Positions 1 to 8,244 of a stretch of 64,000 bases of DNA are shown piece by piece. A program made the position numbers and the translations under genes. The notes beneath the pieces were generated by a model. It was not told where the DNA came from and did no database searches. It saw nothing but the letters and a program-made list of their open reading frames with translations. How positions within the stretch are numbered: position 1 is the first letter of the stretch; the number at the start of each line of letters is the position of its first letter. Location: positions 4,049,001-4,113,000 of the forward strand of contig NZ_CP134772.1 of the NCBI RefSeq assembly GCF_031882575.1, read 5' to 3'. Source of the stretch: Pseudomonas sp. VD-NE ins (GTDB lineage: Bacteria; Pseudomonadota; Gammaproteobacteria; Pseudomonadales; Pseudomonadaceae).

Positions 1-756
1 GTCCTGCTTGCTCGCCAGGTCCTTGCCGATCATCCGCGTCTGCACGATCGAGGTGTGCAGATAGAGGTTATGCGGCATCACCGTCGCGCCGAGAATACCG
101 ATGGCCAGGTATAACGGCGCCGCTTCGCTGATCGCCGCCAAGGACGGTTTGAAACCTTGGGCGACATCCGGCCAGTAGGGTTTGATCAGCAGCAGTTCAA
201 CGAAGAAACACACGCCGATGGTTGCGACCAATACCAGCATGATCGCTTCCAGCCGACGGAAACCACGGTTTTGCAGGGCCAGCACCAACAACGTGTCAAA
301 CGCCGTCAAGGCAATGCCGAAGGTCAGCGAACAACCGAGCAACAAGTGAAACGCCAGCGCGCAACCGAGTACTTCGGCCAGATCGGTGGCGATGATCGAG
401 ATCTCCGCCAGCACCCACTGCAGCCTTGCGGTCGGTGTGCTGTAGCGCTCGCGGGACAGTTGCGCCAGATCGCGCCCGGTGGCAATGCCCAATCGCGAAC
501 ACAGGCATTGCACGACCATGCCCGCCAGACTCGCCAGCAGCACCACAAACAACAGGCTGTAACCGAAACGTGAACCGGCCTCGATGGCGGTGGCCCAGTT
601 GCCCGGATCCATGTAGCCGATCGACACCAGCAAACCGGGGCCGGCGAAACGCAGCACGCGTTTGAAGAACGCGGCATTGGGATCAACCGCAACACTGCCA
701 GCCACTTCCGGCGGACAAAACGGCGCGGTGGCGATTTTGGGCAAACTGAATTTCAC
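1..756 (-). CDS. mntH: Nramp-family divalent metal (Mn2+) transporter MntH, C-terminus cut by window edge
   Basis: Proton-coupled importer of Mn2+/Fe2+ in the inner membrane. The minus-strand frame from a GTG at 756 gives 252 residues with the two Nramp signatures: DPGN at residues 50-53 (TM1 metal site) and MPHN at 227-230 (TM6 metal site), embedded in hydrophobic helices. Family members are about 410-450 residues, so roughly the last 40% lies left of the window. The start is uncertain: GTG 762 is also in frame, and 756 was chosen because the protein then begins KFSLPK. It follows the chalcone-isomerase-like gene on the same strand by 72 bases. No MntR or Fur site was identified. Confidence 0.93.
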   Translation of the reverse strand, partial: MKFSLPKIATAPFCPPEVAGSVAVDPNAAFFKRVLRFAGPGLLVSIGYMDPGNWATAIEAGSRFGYSLLFVVLLASLAGMVVQCLCSRLGIATGRDLAQLSRERYSTPTARLQWVLAEISIIATDLAEVLGCALAFHLLLGCSLTFGIALTAFDTLLVLALQNRGFRRLEAIMLVLVATIGVCFFVELLLIKPYWPDVAQGFKPSLAAISEAAPLYLAIGILGATVMPHNLYLHTSIVQTRMIGKDLASKQD

Positions 757-828
757 GCACACATCCAGAAACAAGTCGGAAAGACGCAGCTTAGAGGTTT
801 CAGCCGGAGCCTTGAAGTGCAAAAGAAT

Positions 829-1365
829 CTATCGACTCACCCCTAACAACTGTTCGCGCAACTCCGGACTACGCGTGCGCGGATCCAGCCAGATATCAAA
901 AAACGCCCGGGCAAACAGCGGGTCATCGATTTCATGCTGCAACTGCTGACCGACAAAAAACCGCGCGCCCTGCCCCGGCAGATACACGCCGGTAATCCGC
1001 GTGCCGGCTTGCACGTCGACAAACGATTGCTGCATCTGGATCTGCCAACCGGCTAATTGCGCCGGGCTGACGCGGCCGTCGGCCAGGCGTTTGATTTCGT
1101 CGACGCTGGCCTTCACCAGGTCGTCGCGGGAAATGTTGCGGCGGTAAATCAACTCCAGCGCAAACGGCTGACCGTCGACCAAGGGCCGCGCGGCACTCCA
1201 CAATCGCGCGTTGTAAACATCGAAACCGAACACGCTGTAATCGCCGGTGCCGATGATCTGCGCGCCGGGCACGGCGTCCTGCCAATTGGCCCAGGTCGGC
1301 GTCAGCAATAGCGCCCACAAGCCAATGCCGCAGCATCCCCGCAACACCTTGGGTGTTCTGTTCAT
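829..1365 (-). CDS. Exported chalcone-isomerase-like domain protein
   Basis: 178 residues. A signal peptide (positive start, hydrophobic GLWALLL core, likely cleavage after TWA near residue 26) points to the periplasm. The mature part contains the pattern of the bacterial chalcone isomerase-like family (Chalcone_3): GTGDYSVFGFDVYNARLW, a central LIYRRNI strand, then ITGVYLPGQGARFF. Bacterial members are not thought to act on chalcones and their role is unknown; fatty-acid binding is one suggestion for the fold. It lies directly upstream of mntH on the same strand, which may only be co-transcription. Family assignment is fairly secure; function is not. Confidence 0.8.
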   Translation of the reverse strand: MNRTPKVLRGCCGIGLWALLLTPTWANWQDAVPGAQIIGTGDYSVFGFDVYNARLWSAARPLVDGQPFALELIYRRNISRDDLVKASVDEIKRLADGRVSPAQLAGWQIQMQQSFVDVQAGTRITGVYLPGQGARFFVGQQLQHEIDDPLFARAFFDIWLDPRTRSPELREQLLGVSR

Positions 1366-1512
1366 CGCGGTATCGACTCCGGCAAGCCCTGACAGTCAAA
1401 GCATAGCCGGGTATCGCCGCCGGCACCTTGTATACAAAAACCGCGCAGATAGGCAGCAATCGCCGATCGACAATGCTAACGTGGCGAACCTTCAACGGAT
1501 GGAGACTCCTGC

Positions 1513-2286
1513 GTGCTGATCCTCAAACTGCTGCTGATTCCCGGTTTTCTGCTGCTGATTTCCCTGGCGGGCAAACGCTGGGGGCCGAGCGTGGCCGGGT
1601 GGCTGTCGGGATTGCCGGTGGTGGTCGGGCCGATTCTGTTTTTCCTCGCCATCGAACAGGGTCCGGCGTTTGCCGCGCAGTCGGCGGTGGCGGCGTTATC
1701 GGCGATGTTCGCGATGATTGCGTTCTGCATCACCTACGCACAGGTCGCGCAACGGGCGAACTGGCCGCTGGCGTTGGCGGCGTCGCTGTCGGTGTGGGCC
1801 GTGATCGCTGGGGTGTTGTCACTGATTCCGGAGTCACTGCCGTTTTCGGTGGCGGCGGCGGCGATTGCGTTGCTGGCATCGCCTTATCTGTTTCCCACGG
1901 TGCAACCGGTGCTCAACGGCCCGGCGCCGAAGTCGGACAAACTGATCTGGCGAATGATCGCCGGTGCCGCGTTGACGCTGGTGGTGACGATGTTTGCCAG
2001 CACCGTCGGCGAGCGTTGGAGCGGTTTGCTCGCGGTGTTCCCGGTGCTCGGCAGCGTGATGGCGGTGTTCTCGCAACAAACGCGCGGCCCGGCATTTACC
2101 GCCGCATTGTTACGAGCGACGGCGACCGGCATGTATTCGTTCTCGGCGTTTTGTCTGGTCTCGGCACTGACCTTGCCAAGTATGGGGCTGAGCGGATTTG
2201 CCGTCGGTGTGGCGGTGTCGGTGGCCATGCTCGGTGTGACCAAACGCCTGTTGGCCCGTCCGTTGCGGAAAGCGCAGGCGCAGTAA
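1513..2286 (+). CDS. Integral membrane protein of unknown function
   Basis: 257 residues, almost entirely hydrophobic, with about eight predicted membrane segments separated by short loops and a basic C-terminus (TKRLLARPLRKAQAQ). The start is a GTG at 1513 preceded by GGAG at 1500-1503, which fits a ribosome binding site. A glycine-rich stretch near residues 25-45 (GPSVAGWLSGLPVVVGP) could be a helix-packing motif. I do not recognise a named family and see no catalytic motif; a small-molecule transporter is possible but unsupported. It is divergent from the chalcone-isomerase-like gene across 147 bases. Confidence 0.8.
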   Translation: MLILKLLLIPGFLLLISLAGKRWGPSVAGWLSGLPVVVGPILFFLAIEQGPAFAAQSAVAALSAMFAMIAFCITYAQVAQRANWPLALAASLSVWAVIAGVLSLIPESLPFSVAAAAIALLASPYLFPTVQPVLNGPAPKSDKLIWRMIAGAALTLVVTMFASTVGERWSGLLAVFPVLGSVMAVFSQQTRGPAFTAALLRATATGMYSFSAFCLVSALTLPSMGLSGFAVGVAVSVAMLGVTKRLLARPLRKAQAQ

Positions 2287-2369
2287 CCGCTCAGACGATT
2301 CGCGCTGGAACGCCCGCCCCCTCCATGGGATGATCGCCCGCCTCGCGCGACCATCCACCGGAGATTCAC

Positions 2370-2926
2370 ATGTCATTGTTGAGTAAAAAGCCGTCGTCCT
2401 GCTGGTGGCGGCCCTCGCCGGTTTCGGCGCCCTCCACGCGCAAGCGGCCAAGAAAAATGCCGGCACCGAGAAAGTCTCGATGCTCGAGGGCAAGTTCACT
2501 TTTGTGCTGCCAAAAGGTTTCATCGCCGACCCGCTGCCGGCCAGCCCGAGCGGGACCAAGGGCACGATGTACACCAACGAGGCCACAAAAACCGTGGTCA
2601 TTACCGCTGAAAACCAGATCCCCGAAGGCCAGCACGTCAAGGACAACGACGGGCAGTTCCTCGACAGCACCGTCTCGAGCTTCATCGACGACCAACGCAA
2701 AGCCCTGCCAGACTTCAACAAACTCAGCGAAAAAAGCCTGACCCAAAAAGGCACCGGCTTGGGCCTGCGTCAGGTCGACAGCACGGCGACCCAGGGCGGT
2801 GGCCAGACCCTCAACACTACGCTGATGGCCGGCTCCGGCACGAAGATGGCGTTGGTGCAGGTGATCTCCCGCGCCAGCGACAAGAAAGGTCACGACGCCC
2901 TGGTGAAAACCATCCTCAAGGATTGA
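2370..2926 (+). pseudogene. Small exported protein gene with an apparent -1 frameshift in its signal sequence
   Basis: The coding frame that ends at 2926 is open only from 2387; an in-frame TAA lies at 2384. A well-placed ribosome binding site (GGAG 2360-2363) and ATG at 2370 are in another frame. The frames meet in a run of five A at 2385-2389: with six A the product would begin MSLLSKK followed by AVVLLVAALAGFGALHAQA, a textbook signal peptide. The mature part (about 155 residues, beginning near AAKKNAGTEKVS) is intact and has no recognised domain. Either an assembly error in a homopolymer, a real mutation, or slippage. A GTG at 2405 could start a product lacking most of the signal. The 3' end overlaps the convergent esterase by 11 bases. 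Confidence 0.75.
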
Positions 2927-3632
2927 GCTGCTGCAACCAGCCATTCAAGTCACGCAGCTCGGCCGCACTGATACTGTGGCCGACGCCGGGATAGGCGTGG
3001 AACTGCGGTTTGTAACCGAGTTTCTGTAGTTGCGTGTTGGCCTCGGTGCCGTTTTTGTACGGCACCGGATCATCGGCCGTACCGTGGCCGATGAAGATGC
3101 TCAGTGGCAACGGCTGCTGTCCGGCCTTGAGTTCACTCTTCAACACCGGCAACAAACGCCCGCTCAACGCCGCGATCCCGCCGACAGCAACCGGCGGCCG
3201 CAGCCCCACCTCGTAGGTCATCATCGCGCCCTGGCTGAAACCGATCAGGTACACCTTGCTCGGGGTGGTGTGATATTTCTTCGCTGCTTGCGCGATAAAG
3301 TCGCGCAGCTTCTGGCCACTGACCTTCAGATCATCGGTCTCGCCGTTGTAGGCGCCTTCGCCTTTCTTGCGAAACCACTGGAAACGTCCTTCACCGAGCG
3401 ACAGCGGTGCCTGCACCGACAGGTAGTTGTATTGCGCCGGCAGCTGGAATTTCATGCCGATCAGATCGGCTTCGTTACTGCCGTAGCCGTGCAGGAAAAT
3501 CACCAGCGGCCGCGGCTCGGCATCGGCGTGCACCTGTTCGAGGTACTTGAGCGGCAGATCGGATTGCAGCGTGGTTTGCGCCTGCACGGCGCTGGACGCC
3601 AGCAGGGTCAAGAGAGCAAAGACCTTCAACAT
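2916..3632 (-). CDS. Exported alpha/beta hydrolase, phospholipase/carboxylesterase family
   Basis: 238 residues from ATG 3632, preceded by a good GGAAGG site; the longer reading frame starts inside a REP element and was rejected. Signal peptide of about 18 residues (VFALLTLLASSAVQA). The hydrolase hallmarks are LHGYGSN at 48-54 (oxyanion side), nucleophile elbow GFSQG with Ser133, an acid in GTADDPVP (Asp187 or 188) and His219 in PGVGH, so the triad is complete. The family (Abhydrolase_2) hydrolyses carboxylic or thio-esters; the substrate cannot be read from sequence. Probably periplasmic. Confidence 0.87.
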   Translation of the reverse strand: MLKVFALLTLLASSAVQAQTTLQSDLPLKYLEQVHADAEPRPLVIFLHGYGSNEADLIGMKFQLPAQYNYLSVQAPLSLGEGRFQWFRKKGEGAYNGETDDLKVSGQKLRDFIAQAAKKYHTTPSKVYLIGFSQGAMMTYEVGLRPPVAVGGIAALSGRLLPVLKSELKAGQQPLPLSIFIGHGTADDPVPYKNGTEANTQLQKLGYKPQFHAYPGVGHSISAAELRDLNGWLQQLNP

Positions 3633-3716
3633 AGAGCCTTCCTTCACAGAGTGTCGGGTTCGGGGGGAGCCTAACATCCTGCGGCGAGGATCCAAATTCG
3701 GTGGTGCTGTCGATGC

Positions 3717-3812
3717 CGCCATCGCTGGCAAGCCAGCTCCCACAGGATTTGTGTGAACAAAATGCTTGTGAACACCTTCAATCACTGTGGGAGCTGGCTT
3801 GCCAGCGATGAG
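3717..3812. repeat. REP pair (REPIN-like), AGCTGGCTTGCCAGC subtype
   Basis: Two inverted copies of a REP unit: the first reads CATCGCTGGCAAGCCAGCTC near 3719, the second is its reverse complement near 3786-3806. About 40 bases separate them, as in Pseudomonas REPINs that fold into a long hairpin. Confidence 0.88.
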
Positions 3813-3854
3813 GCCAGTAGCCCCAATGAAGGTTTATATATTGGTTTGCTGATG

Positions 3855-3931
3855 GCCCCTTCGCGAGCAGGCTCGCTCCCACAGGGGGAATGCATTTCCA
3901 GGGTGGGAGCGAGCTTGTTCGCGAAAGGGCC
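3855..3931. repeat. REP pair (REPIN-like), GCGAGC subtype
   Basis: Two inverted units with cores GCGAGCAGGCTCGCTC and GAGCGAGCTTGTTCGCG, immediately following another REPIN of a different subtype. The second core carries a mismatch (TTGTTCG for TTGCTCG). Confidence 0.88.
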
Positions 3932-3952
3932 AGTGAATCCGACGAAGATCCG

Positions 3953-5065
3953 TCAGTCGTTGGTCAACTTACCCGTCCGAAACGCCACCCGCCCCGCCAC
4001 TTTCGCCTGCCAGATCCCCGGCTCGGTATAACGCCCGCGATCCAGCGCAAACAACACGCCACTGGTGCCGGCACGCACAGTGGTGACGCGATCCTGCAAC
4101 GGATCGACCACCTCAAACAGCGCATCGCCCTTCTCTACCCACTCGCCGGCATTGCGCAGGAAACTGACCACACCATGGTGCGGCGCGAACAGATATTCGG
4201 TGCCCTCGAACGGCTGACCTTCGCAGCACTCGCTTGGCGCCGCCGGCCACTCGCCGCTGATGAAACCCTGCTCCGCGAGGAAGCCGAGAATCGCCTCACA
4301 ATTGGCTTGAGCCTGATCGACCCGGGTGTCGCCCATGCTGCCCAGCTCCAGCGTGGTCGCCAGGTTCGCCGCCGGAATCGCAGCATTCGGAAACGCCCGC
4401 GCCAGACGCAGCCACGGCGTCGAGCAAGACTCATCGAACGAACTGCCGCCGGAATCTTCACACAGCAGCGCCACGCCGGCCTTCAGACGCGCCGCCAATG
4501 ATTGCCACTGTGGCCAGTGCTGCGGCAACGCGTACAAGTGAATCGCCGCGTCGAAATCACAATGCAGATCGAGGGTGATGTCGGCATCGCAGGCATGGCG
4601 CAGCAACAGGCGATGCAAGGCTTCCAGTTGCGAGGCCGGGGCCGGCAGCTCATCGAAGACCTGGCCCATGGCTTGGCGGATCAGCGCAACGTTGGCCTCG
4701 GCGTCAGTGCCCAGACGCTCACCGATCAACGCCGCGACCGGGGCACTGAGTTCGACGAAGGCGCGGTTGAAATTCTTGCCGCTGCCCAGTTCGAAGCGGC
4801 CCATGTGCGCACCTTGCACGTGTTGATCGAGACCGATTGGGTTGGCGACCGGCACCAGTTCGATCACGCCCTGCAAACGGCCTTGCTGTTCGAGTTGGTT
4901 GAGGCGTTGCTTGAGTTCCCACGCGGTGCGCATGCCCGGCAGTTCATCGGCGTGCAGGCTGGCCTGGATGTACACCTTGCGTGGGCCGGCGCCATAGCGG
5001 AACACGCTGAGCGAACGTTCGCTGCCCAAGTGGCTCCAGGGCAGAACATGGTCGATGCGTTGCAT
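3953..5065 (-). CDS. Succinylglutamate desuccinylase/aspartoacylase-family zinc deacylase
   Basis: 370 residues. The zinc-carboxypeptidase-like fold of the AstE/AspA family is indicated by HADE near residue 38 (first zinc ligands), the LVPVANPIGLDQ segment, and DLHCD near residue 165 (third ligand region); a C-terminal beta domain ends in a lipoyl-like VEKGDALFEVVDP stretch. Family members remove N-acyl groups from amino acids. In P. aeruginosa a similar gene (PA0891) sits inside the aotJQMOP-argR arginine/ornithine uptake operon; here it follows an AotJ-like gene across a REPIN, but no permease or ATPase genes are present. The exact substrate is unknown. Confidence 0.85.
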   Translation of the reverse strand: MQRIDHVLPWSHLGSERSLSVFRYGAGPRKVYIQASLHADELPGMRTAWELKQRLNQLEQQGRLQGVIELVPVANPIGLDQHVQGAHMGRFELGSGKNFNRAFVELSAPVAALIGERLGTDAEANVALIRQAMGQVFDELPAPASQLEALHRLLLRHACDADITLDLHCDFDAAIHLYALPQHWPQWQSLAARLKAGVALLCEDSGGSSFDESCSTPWLRLARAFPNAAIPAANLATTLELGSMGDTRVDQAQANCEAILGFLAEQGFISGEWPAAPSECCEGQPFEGTEYLFAPHHGVVSFLRNAGEWVEKGDALFEVVDPLQDRVTTVRAGTSGVLFALDRGRYTEPGIWQAKVAGRVAFRTGKLTND

Positions 5066-5107
5066 GGGGAAACTCCTGCAGTCTGGTAGATCTGAATCAA
5101 TGAGATC

Positions 5108-5203
5108 TCTGTGGGAGCGAGCTTGCTCGCGAATGCAATTTGACAGTCAATAAAGATGTTGAATGTTAAACCGTATTCGCGAGCAAGCTCGCTCCCACAG
5201 GGA
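5108..5203. repeat. REP pair (REPIN-like), GCGAGC subtype
   Basis: Inverted units, GTGGGAGCGAGCTTGCTCGC near 5111 and its reverse complement near 5180-5199, between the binding-protein gene and the deacylase gene. Confidence 0.9.
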
Positions 5204-5227
5204 TCTCCATCTGTAGAAAGAAAGCAT

Positions 5228-5265
5228 AAAAAAAGTGGCCACCGCGCAAACGGGGCCACTTTTTT
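5228..5265. terminator. Rho-independent terminator, likely bidirectional
   Basis: An A run, stem AGTGGCC/GGCCACT with a 12-base loop, then a T run. It lies 11 bases past the stop of the AotJ-like gene (minus strand) and would separate it from the downstream deacylase gene. Confidence 0.85.
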
Positions 5266-5275
5266 CTACGGCGTA

Positions 5276-6055
5276 TTAATGGCCGTACACATCAAAGTCG
5301 AAGTACTTGTCCTGGACTTTCTTGTACTCGCCATTGGCGCGGATTTCGGTGATGGCTTTGTTGAATTGCTCGGCCAGCGCGGTATCGCCCTTGCGCACTG
5401 CAATGCCGGCGCCGCCGCCGAAGTACTTGGCGTCTTCGTAGGTCGGGCCAACGAATTCAAAACCTTTACCCGCGTCGGTTTTCAGGAAACCGTCGCTCAG
5501 GTTGACCGAGTCGGCCAGCATCGCGTCGATACGCCCGGAAACCATGTCGAGGTTGGCTTCCTGCTGCGAGCCGTAGCGCACCAGGTCGATCCCGGCCGGC
5601 ACCAGTACTTCGGTGGCGTAACGGTCGTGGGTACTGGCACGCAGTACGCCGACTTTCTTGCCTTTGAGCTCAGTCAGCGGGTCTTTGACACCGGAGCCTT
5701 CCTTCATCACGAAGCGCGCCGGGGTGTGGTAGTACTTGATGGTGAAATCGACGTTCTTCTTGCGATCATCGGTGATGGTCATCGACGACAGGATCGCGTC
5801 GATCTTTTTCACTTTCAGCGCCGGGATCAGGCCGTCGAATTCCTGCTCGACCCAGGTGCATTTGACTTTCATCTGCGCGCACAGCGCATCGCCGATATCA
5901 ACGTCGAAACCGGTGAGTTTGCCGTCAGGGGTTTTCATCGAGAATGGTGGGTAACCGGCTTCGATACCGATGCGGATCGGCTTGGCGTCTTCGGCCACGG
6001 CGGTCAGGGACAACATCGACAGTGCCAGGGCACCGAACATCACTAGCTTCTTCAT
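5276..6055 (-). CDS. Periplasmic amino-acid ABC transporter binding protein, AotJ/HisJ-like
   Basis: 259 residues: signal peptide ([21 protein letters not shown], cleavage before EDAKP), then a type-2 periplasmic binding fold. The family pattern is clear: [20 protein letters not shown] (ligand site), [32 protein letters not shown], and [14 protein letters not shown] at the domain hinge. The closest family I can name is the basic amino-acid group (AotJ, HisJ, ArgT). No permease or ATPase follows: a strong terminator and a REPIN come next, so this may be an orphan or second copy serving transporters encoded elsewhere. An ATG with AGGAG about eight bases upstream supports the start. Confidence 0.9.
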   Translation of the reverse strand: MKKLVMFGALALSMLSLTAVAEDAKPIRIGIEAGYPPFSMKTPDGKLTGFDVDIGDALCAQMKVKCTWVEQEFDGLIPALKVKKIDAILSSMTITDDRKKNVDFTIKYYHTPARFVMKEGSGVKDPLTELKGKKVGVLRASTHDRYATEVLVPAGIDLVRYGSQQEANLDMVSGRIDAMLADSVNLSDGFLKTDAGKGFEFVGPTYEDAKYFGGGAGIAVRKGDTALAEQFNKAITEIRANGEYKKVQDKYFDFDVYGH

Positions 6056-6206
6056 TTATAACTCCTGTGTGCGGAGGCTTTTATTGGCAGCTTTCGATTC
6101 AGCGTTCGGTCATGGCCAATTGGCTACAAACACCGAAGTGGCCGGCAGTCTATGGCGGCGCGCACAGGGTAAATTGTGTTTAAGCGACAAATACTTATGA
6201 AAGATC

Positions 6207-6240
6207 GGCGCACCGATTGACCGGGATCAACGGGTGCGCC
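6207..6240 (-). terminator. Possible terminator hairpin
   Basis: Perfect 8-bp inverted repeat GGCGCACC (6207-6214) and GGTGCGCC (6233-6240) with an 18-base loop, between the rhodanese gene and the AotJ-like gene. The T-rich tail is weak, so it could also be a protein-binding palindrome. Confidence 0.4.
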
Positions 6241-6302
6241 GTCGTGGTGCAAAGGCTGTAGGACAAGCGCTTTTTTTGCTCAGGAATTCTCCTAAACGAA
6301 CG

Positions 6303-6731
6303 TCAGCATTCGCAGCCGATTGCGGTTTTGGCGGCTTGCGCAACGCTCAGTTGAAAGCCTTCATCCAGCCATCCAGTAACGCCGCCAATCATCTCCTTGA
6401 CCGGGTAACCCAGTGCCGCCAGTTTCACCGCTGCCTTGTTCGCGCCGTTGCAGTGTGGGCCGGCGCAATAGACCACAAACAGCGTGGTTTTCGGGTAACT
6501 CGCCAGTTCCGCCGCCGTCAGCAAACGGTTCGGGATATTGATCGCCCCCGGTACATGCCCGCGCTCATAGGCCAGCGGCCCACGGACATCGACCAGGACA
6601 AAATCGATCTCGCCGGCCTCCTGGCTGCTGAACACGTCAGAACAATCGGTTTCGAAAGTCAGACGATTGCTGAAGTGCATCAGGGCGATCGCCGACGGCG
6701 CTGCAGGGATGTCGCGTACCAGACTGACCAT
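6303..6731 (-). CDS. Rhodanese-like sulfurtransferase domain protein
   Basis: 142 residues, a single rhodanese domain without signal peptide, so cytoplasmic. Features: VLVDVRGPLAYERGHVPGAINIPN (CH2A region, residues 46-68), and the active-site loop starting at Cys89 in VVYCAGPHC, with a second Cys94 in the loop. Such domains carry persulfide sulfur or act in thiol/oxidative stress. Start ATG 6731 has AAGGAG upstream. It is divergent from the FtrA-like regulator across about 100 bases, and this pairing suggests the regulator controls it. Confidence 0.9.
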   Translation of the reverse strand: MVSLVRDIPAAPSAIALMHFSNRLTFETDCSDVFSSQEAGEIDFVLVDVRGPLAYERGHVPGAINIPNRLLTAAELASYPKTTLFVVYCAGPHCNGANKAAVKLAALGYPVKEMIGGVTGWLDEGFQLSVAQAAKTAIGCEC

Positions 6732-6832
6732 GGGTGTTGCTCCTTTATCTGAACGGGTGTGAACAGACTTTAACGAGCGGCCGCTTGCGGCTACAGTGGC
6801 GCACAAGACACTCACCGGGAATTTTCCGCCAA

Positions 6833-7807
6833 ATGCCGACATCACCAGGTCTGGTCGCGATTCTGGCCTACGACGGCCTCTGCACATTCGAGTTTGGCAT
6901 CGCCGTGGAGGTCTTTGGCCTGACCCGGCCGGAGTTCGATTTCCCGTGGTACAGCCACGCCATTGCGGCGGTCGATCAAGGCCCGATGCGCGCCTTGGGC
7001 GGCATTCAGGTGCTGGCCGATGGCGGTCTGGAATTGTTGGCCGAAGCGCGCACCATCATCATTCCCGGCTGGCGCGACCGCAACGCGGCAGTGCCTCCAG
7101 CATTGATCGACGCGCTGTGCCAGGCCCACGCCCGAGGTGCGCGGTTGCTGTCGATCTGCTCCGGTGTATTTGTGCTGGCGGCCACCGGCCTGCTCGACGG
7201 CCATGGCGCCACCACCCATTGGCGTTACACGGCGGAACTGGCGCAGCGCTTCCCGGCGATTGCGGTCGATCCGGATGTGCTTTACGTCGATTCCGGTCAG
7301 TTGATCACCTCGGCCGGCAGTGCTGCCGGGATCGATGCCTGCCTGCATCTGGTGGCGCGGGACTTCGGCACGCAAGTCGCCAACTCGGTGGCGCGGCGAC
7401 TGGTGATGTCGCCGCAACGCACCGGCGGCCAGGCGCAGTTCATTCCAACACCGGTCAGCCCGACGCCGCGCAACGATCTGTCGCGCGTCATGCAGTGGGC
7501 GCGCGAGCGTTTGCATGAACCGCTGGAAGTGCGTGATCTGGCCAGTGAAGCGGCGATGAGTGAGCGCACGTTTCTGCGGCGTTTTACCGAGGCCAGCGGG
7601 CAGTCGCCCAAGGCGTGGTTGCAGCATGAACGGTTGGCGCGGGCGCGGGAGTTGCTGGAGAGTACGCCGCATAACACTGAGCAGATTGCCGAGCGTTGCG
7701 GTTATCGGTCGGTGGAGAGTTTTCGCGTGGCGTTTCGTGGGGTGGTGGGGGTGCCGCCGTCGGTGTATCGGGAGCGGTTTGGGCGGGGTGTGAGGGTTGA
7801 ATCCTGA
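6833..7807 (+). CDS. ftrA: FtrA-type transcriptional regulator (DJ-1/PfpI domain plus AraC HTH)
   Basis: 324 residues from ATG 6833. The N-terminal part (1-190) is a DJ-1/PfpI amidotransferase-like domain (VAILAYDGLCTFEFG; SICSGVFVLAATGLLDG with a nucleophile-elbow Cys). The C-terminal 100 residues form an AraC/XylS DNA-binding domain: RDLASEAAMSERTFLRRF as first HTH and QIAERCGYRSVESFRVAFR as second. This architecture is that of GlxA/FtrA activators. A longer in-frame extension upstream was rejected because it runs into the divergent rhodanese promoter. The ligand is unknown. Confidence 0.86.
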   Translation: MPTSPGLVAILAYDGLCTFEFGIAVEVFGLTRPEFDFPWYSHAIAAVDQGPMRALGGIQVLADGGLELLAEARTIIIPGWRDRNAAVPPALIDALCQAHARGARLLSICSGVFVLAATGLLDGHGATTHWRYTAELAQRFPAIAVDPDVLYVDSGQLITSAGSAAGIDACLHLVARDFGTQVANSVARRLVMSPQRTGGQAQFIPTPVSPTPRNDLSRVMQWARERLHEPLEVRDLASEAAMSERTFLRRFTEASGQSPKAWLQHERLARARELLESTPHNTEQIAERCGYRSVESFRVAFRGVVGVPPSVYRERFGRGVRVES

Positions 7808-7821
7808 GGTGATTTTGAAGG

Positions 7822-7899
7822 CGCCTTCGCGAGCAGGCTCGCTCCCACAGTTTGGAATGCGTTCCCCCTGTGGGAGCGAGCTTGCTCGCGAAAGCGCCG
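7822..7899. repeat. REP pair (REPIN-like), GCGAGC subtype
   Basis: Inverted units with cores TTCGCGAGCAGGCTCGCTCC and its complement GAGCGAGCTTGCTCGCGAAA, flanked by GGCGCC/GGCGCT on the outside, just after ftrA. Confidence 0.9.
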
Positions 7900-7949
7900 G
7901 GTAAAACGCAGCATCATTTAGACATCAGCCGCAAGGCTACAGCGCCTTG

Positions 7950-8244
7950 CGCCTTTGCCTACAACTACGCCAGAATCCGCCGGCTTGTGCGGCTTGGGGG
8001 CTGCCGGTAACTTGGTTCGCGTCACTGAATGTTCAGTGATCGGGTTTAGTCGCTCGGTGTTTTCTCAAGTTCGCAAGCTGTTATTCAGTCTGGCATTTCC
8101 ATGCCTGCACTCAATGGCGGCTGTGCGCAGGGCGCTTTCGAGCGCGCCGGTAATGCTTGGGATGCCGGTCGACTAACCTGCGTATAGCTGCCACCTAATG
8201 TTTAGTCGCAGAACGGTGTCAGCCTCATTGAGGTTTCCCAGCAT
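7950..8244 (+). promoter_or_regulatory. Long structured leader upstream of the DUF6124-like gene
   Basis: About 300 bases without a convincing gene. It contains a perfect hairpin TCACTGAA-TG-TTCAGTGA (8022-8039) and a second one, GCGCT-TTCG-AGCGC (8132-8145). From memory, a very similar segment precedes small DUF6124/DUF3077-like genes in other pseudomonads; I cannot verify this here. It may be an untranslated leader, a small RNA, or a conserved regulatory element. A 73-codon frame (7955-8176) crosses it but has no convincing ribosome binding site. Confidence 0.45.

Noticed and set aside
1428-2333. 301-codon plus-strand frame overlapping the membrane protein
   Set aside because: Gly/Arg/Val-rich frame-shifted shadow; the frame starting at GTG 1513 encodes coherent membrane helices and has a ribosome binding site.
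7955-8176. 73-codon open frame upstream of the DUF6124-like gene
   Set aside because: No convincing ribosome binding site, odd composition, and overlap with hairpins; better explained as a structured leader, although not ruled out.
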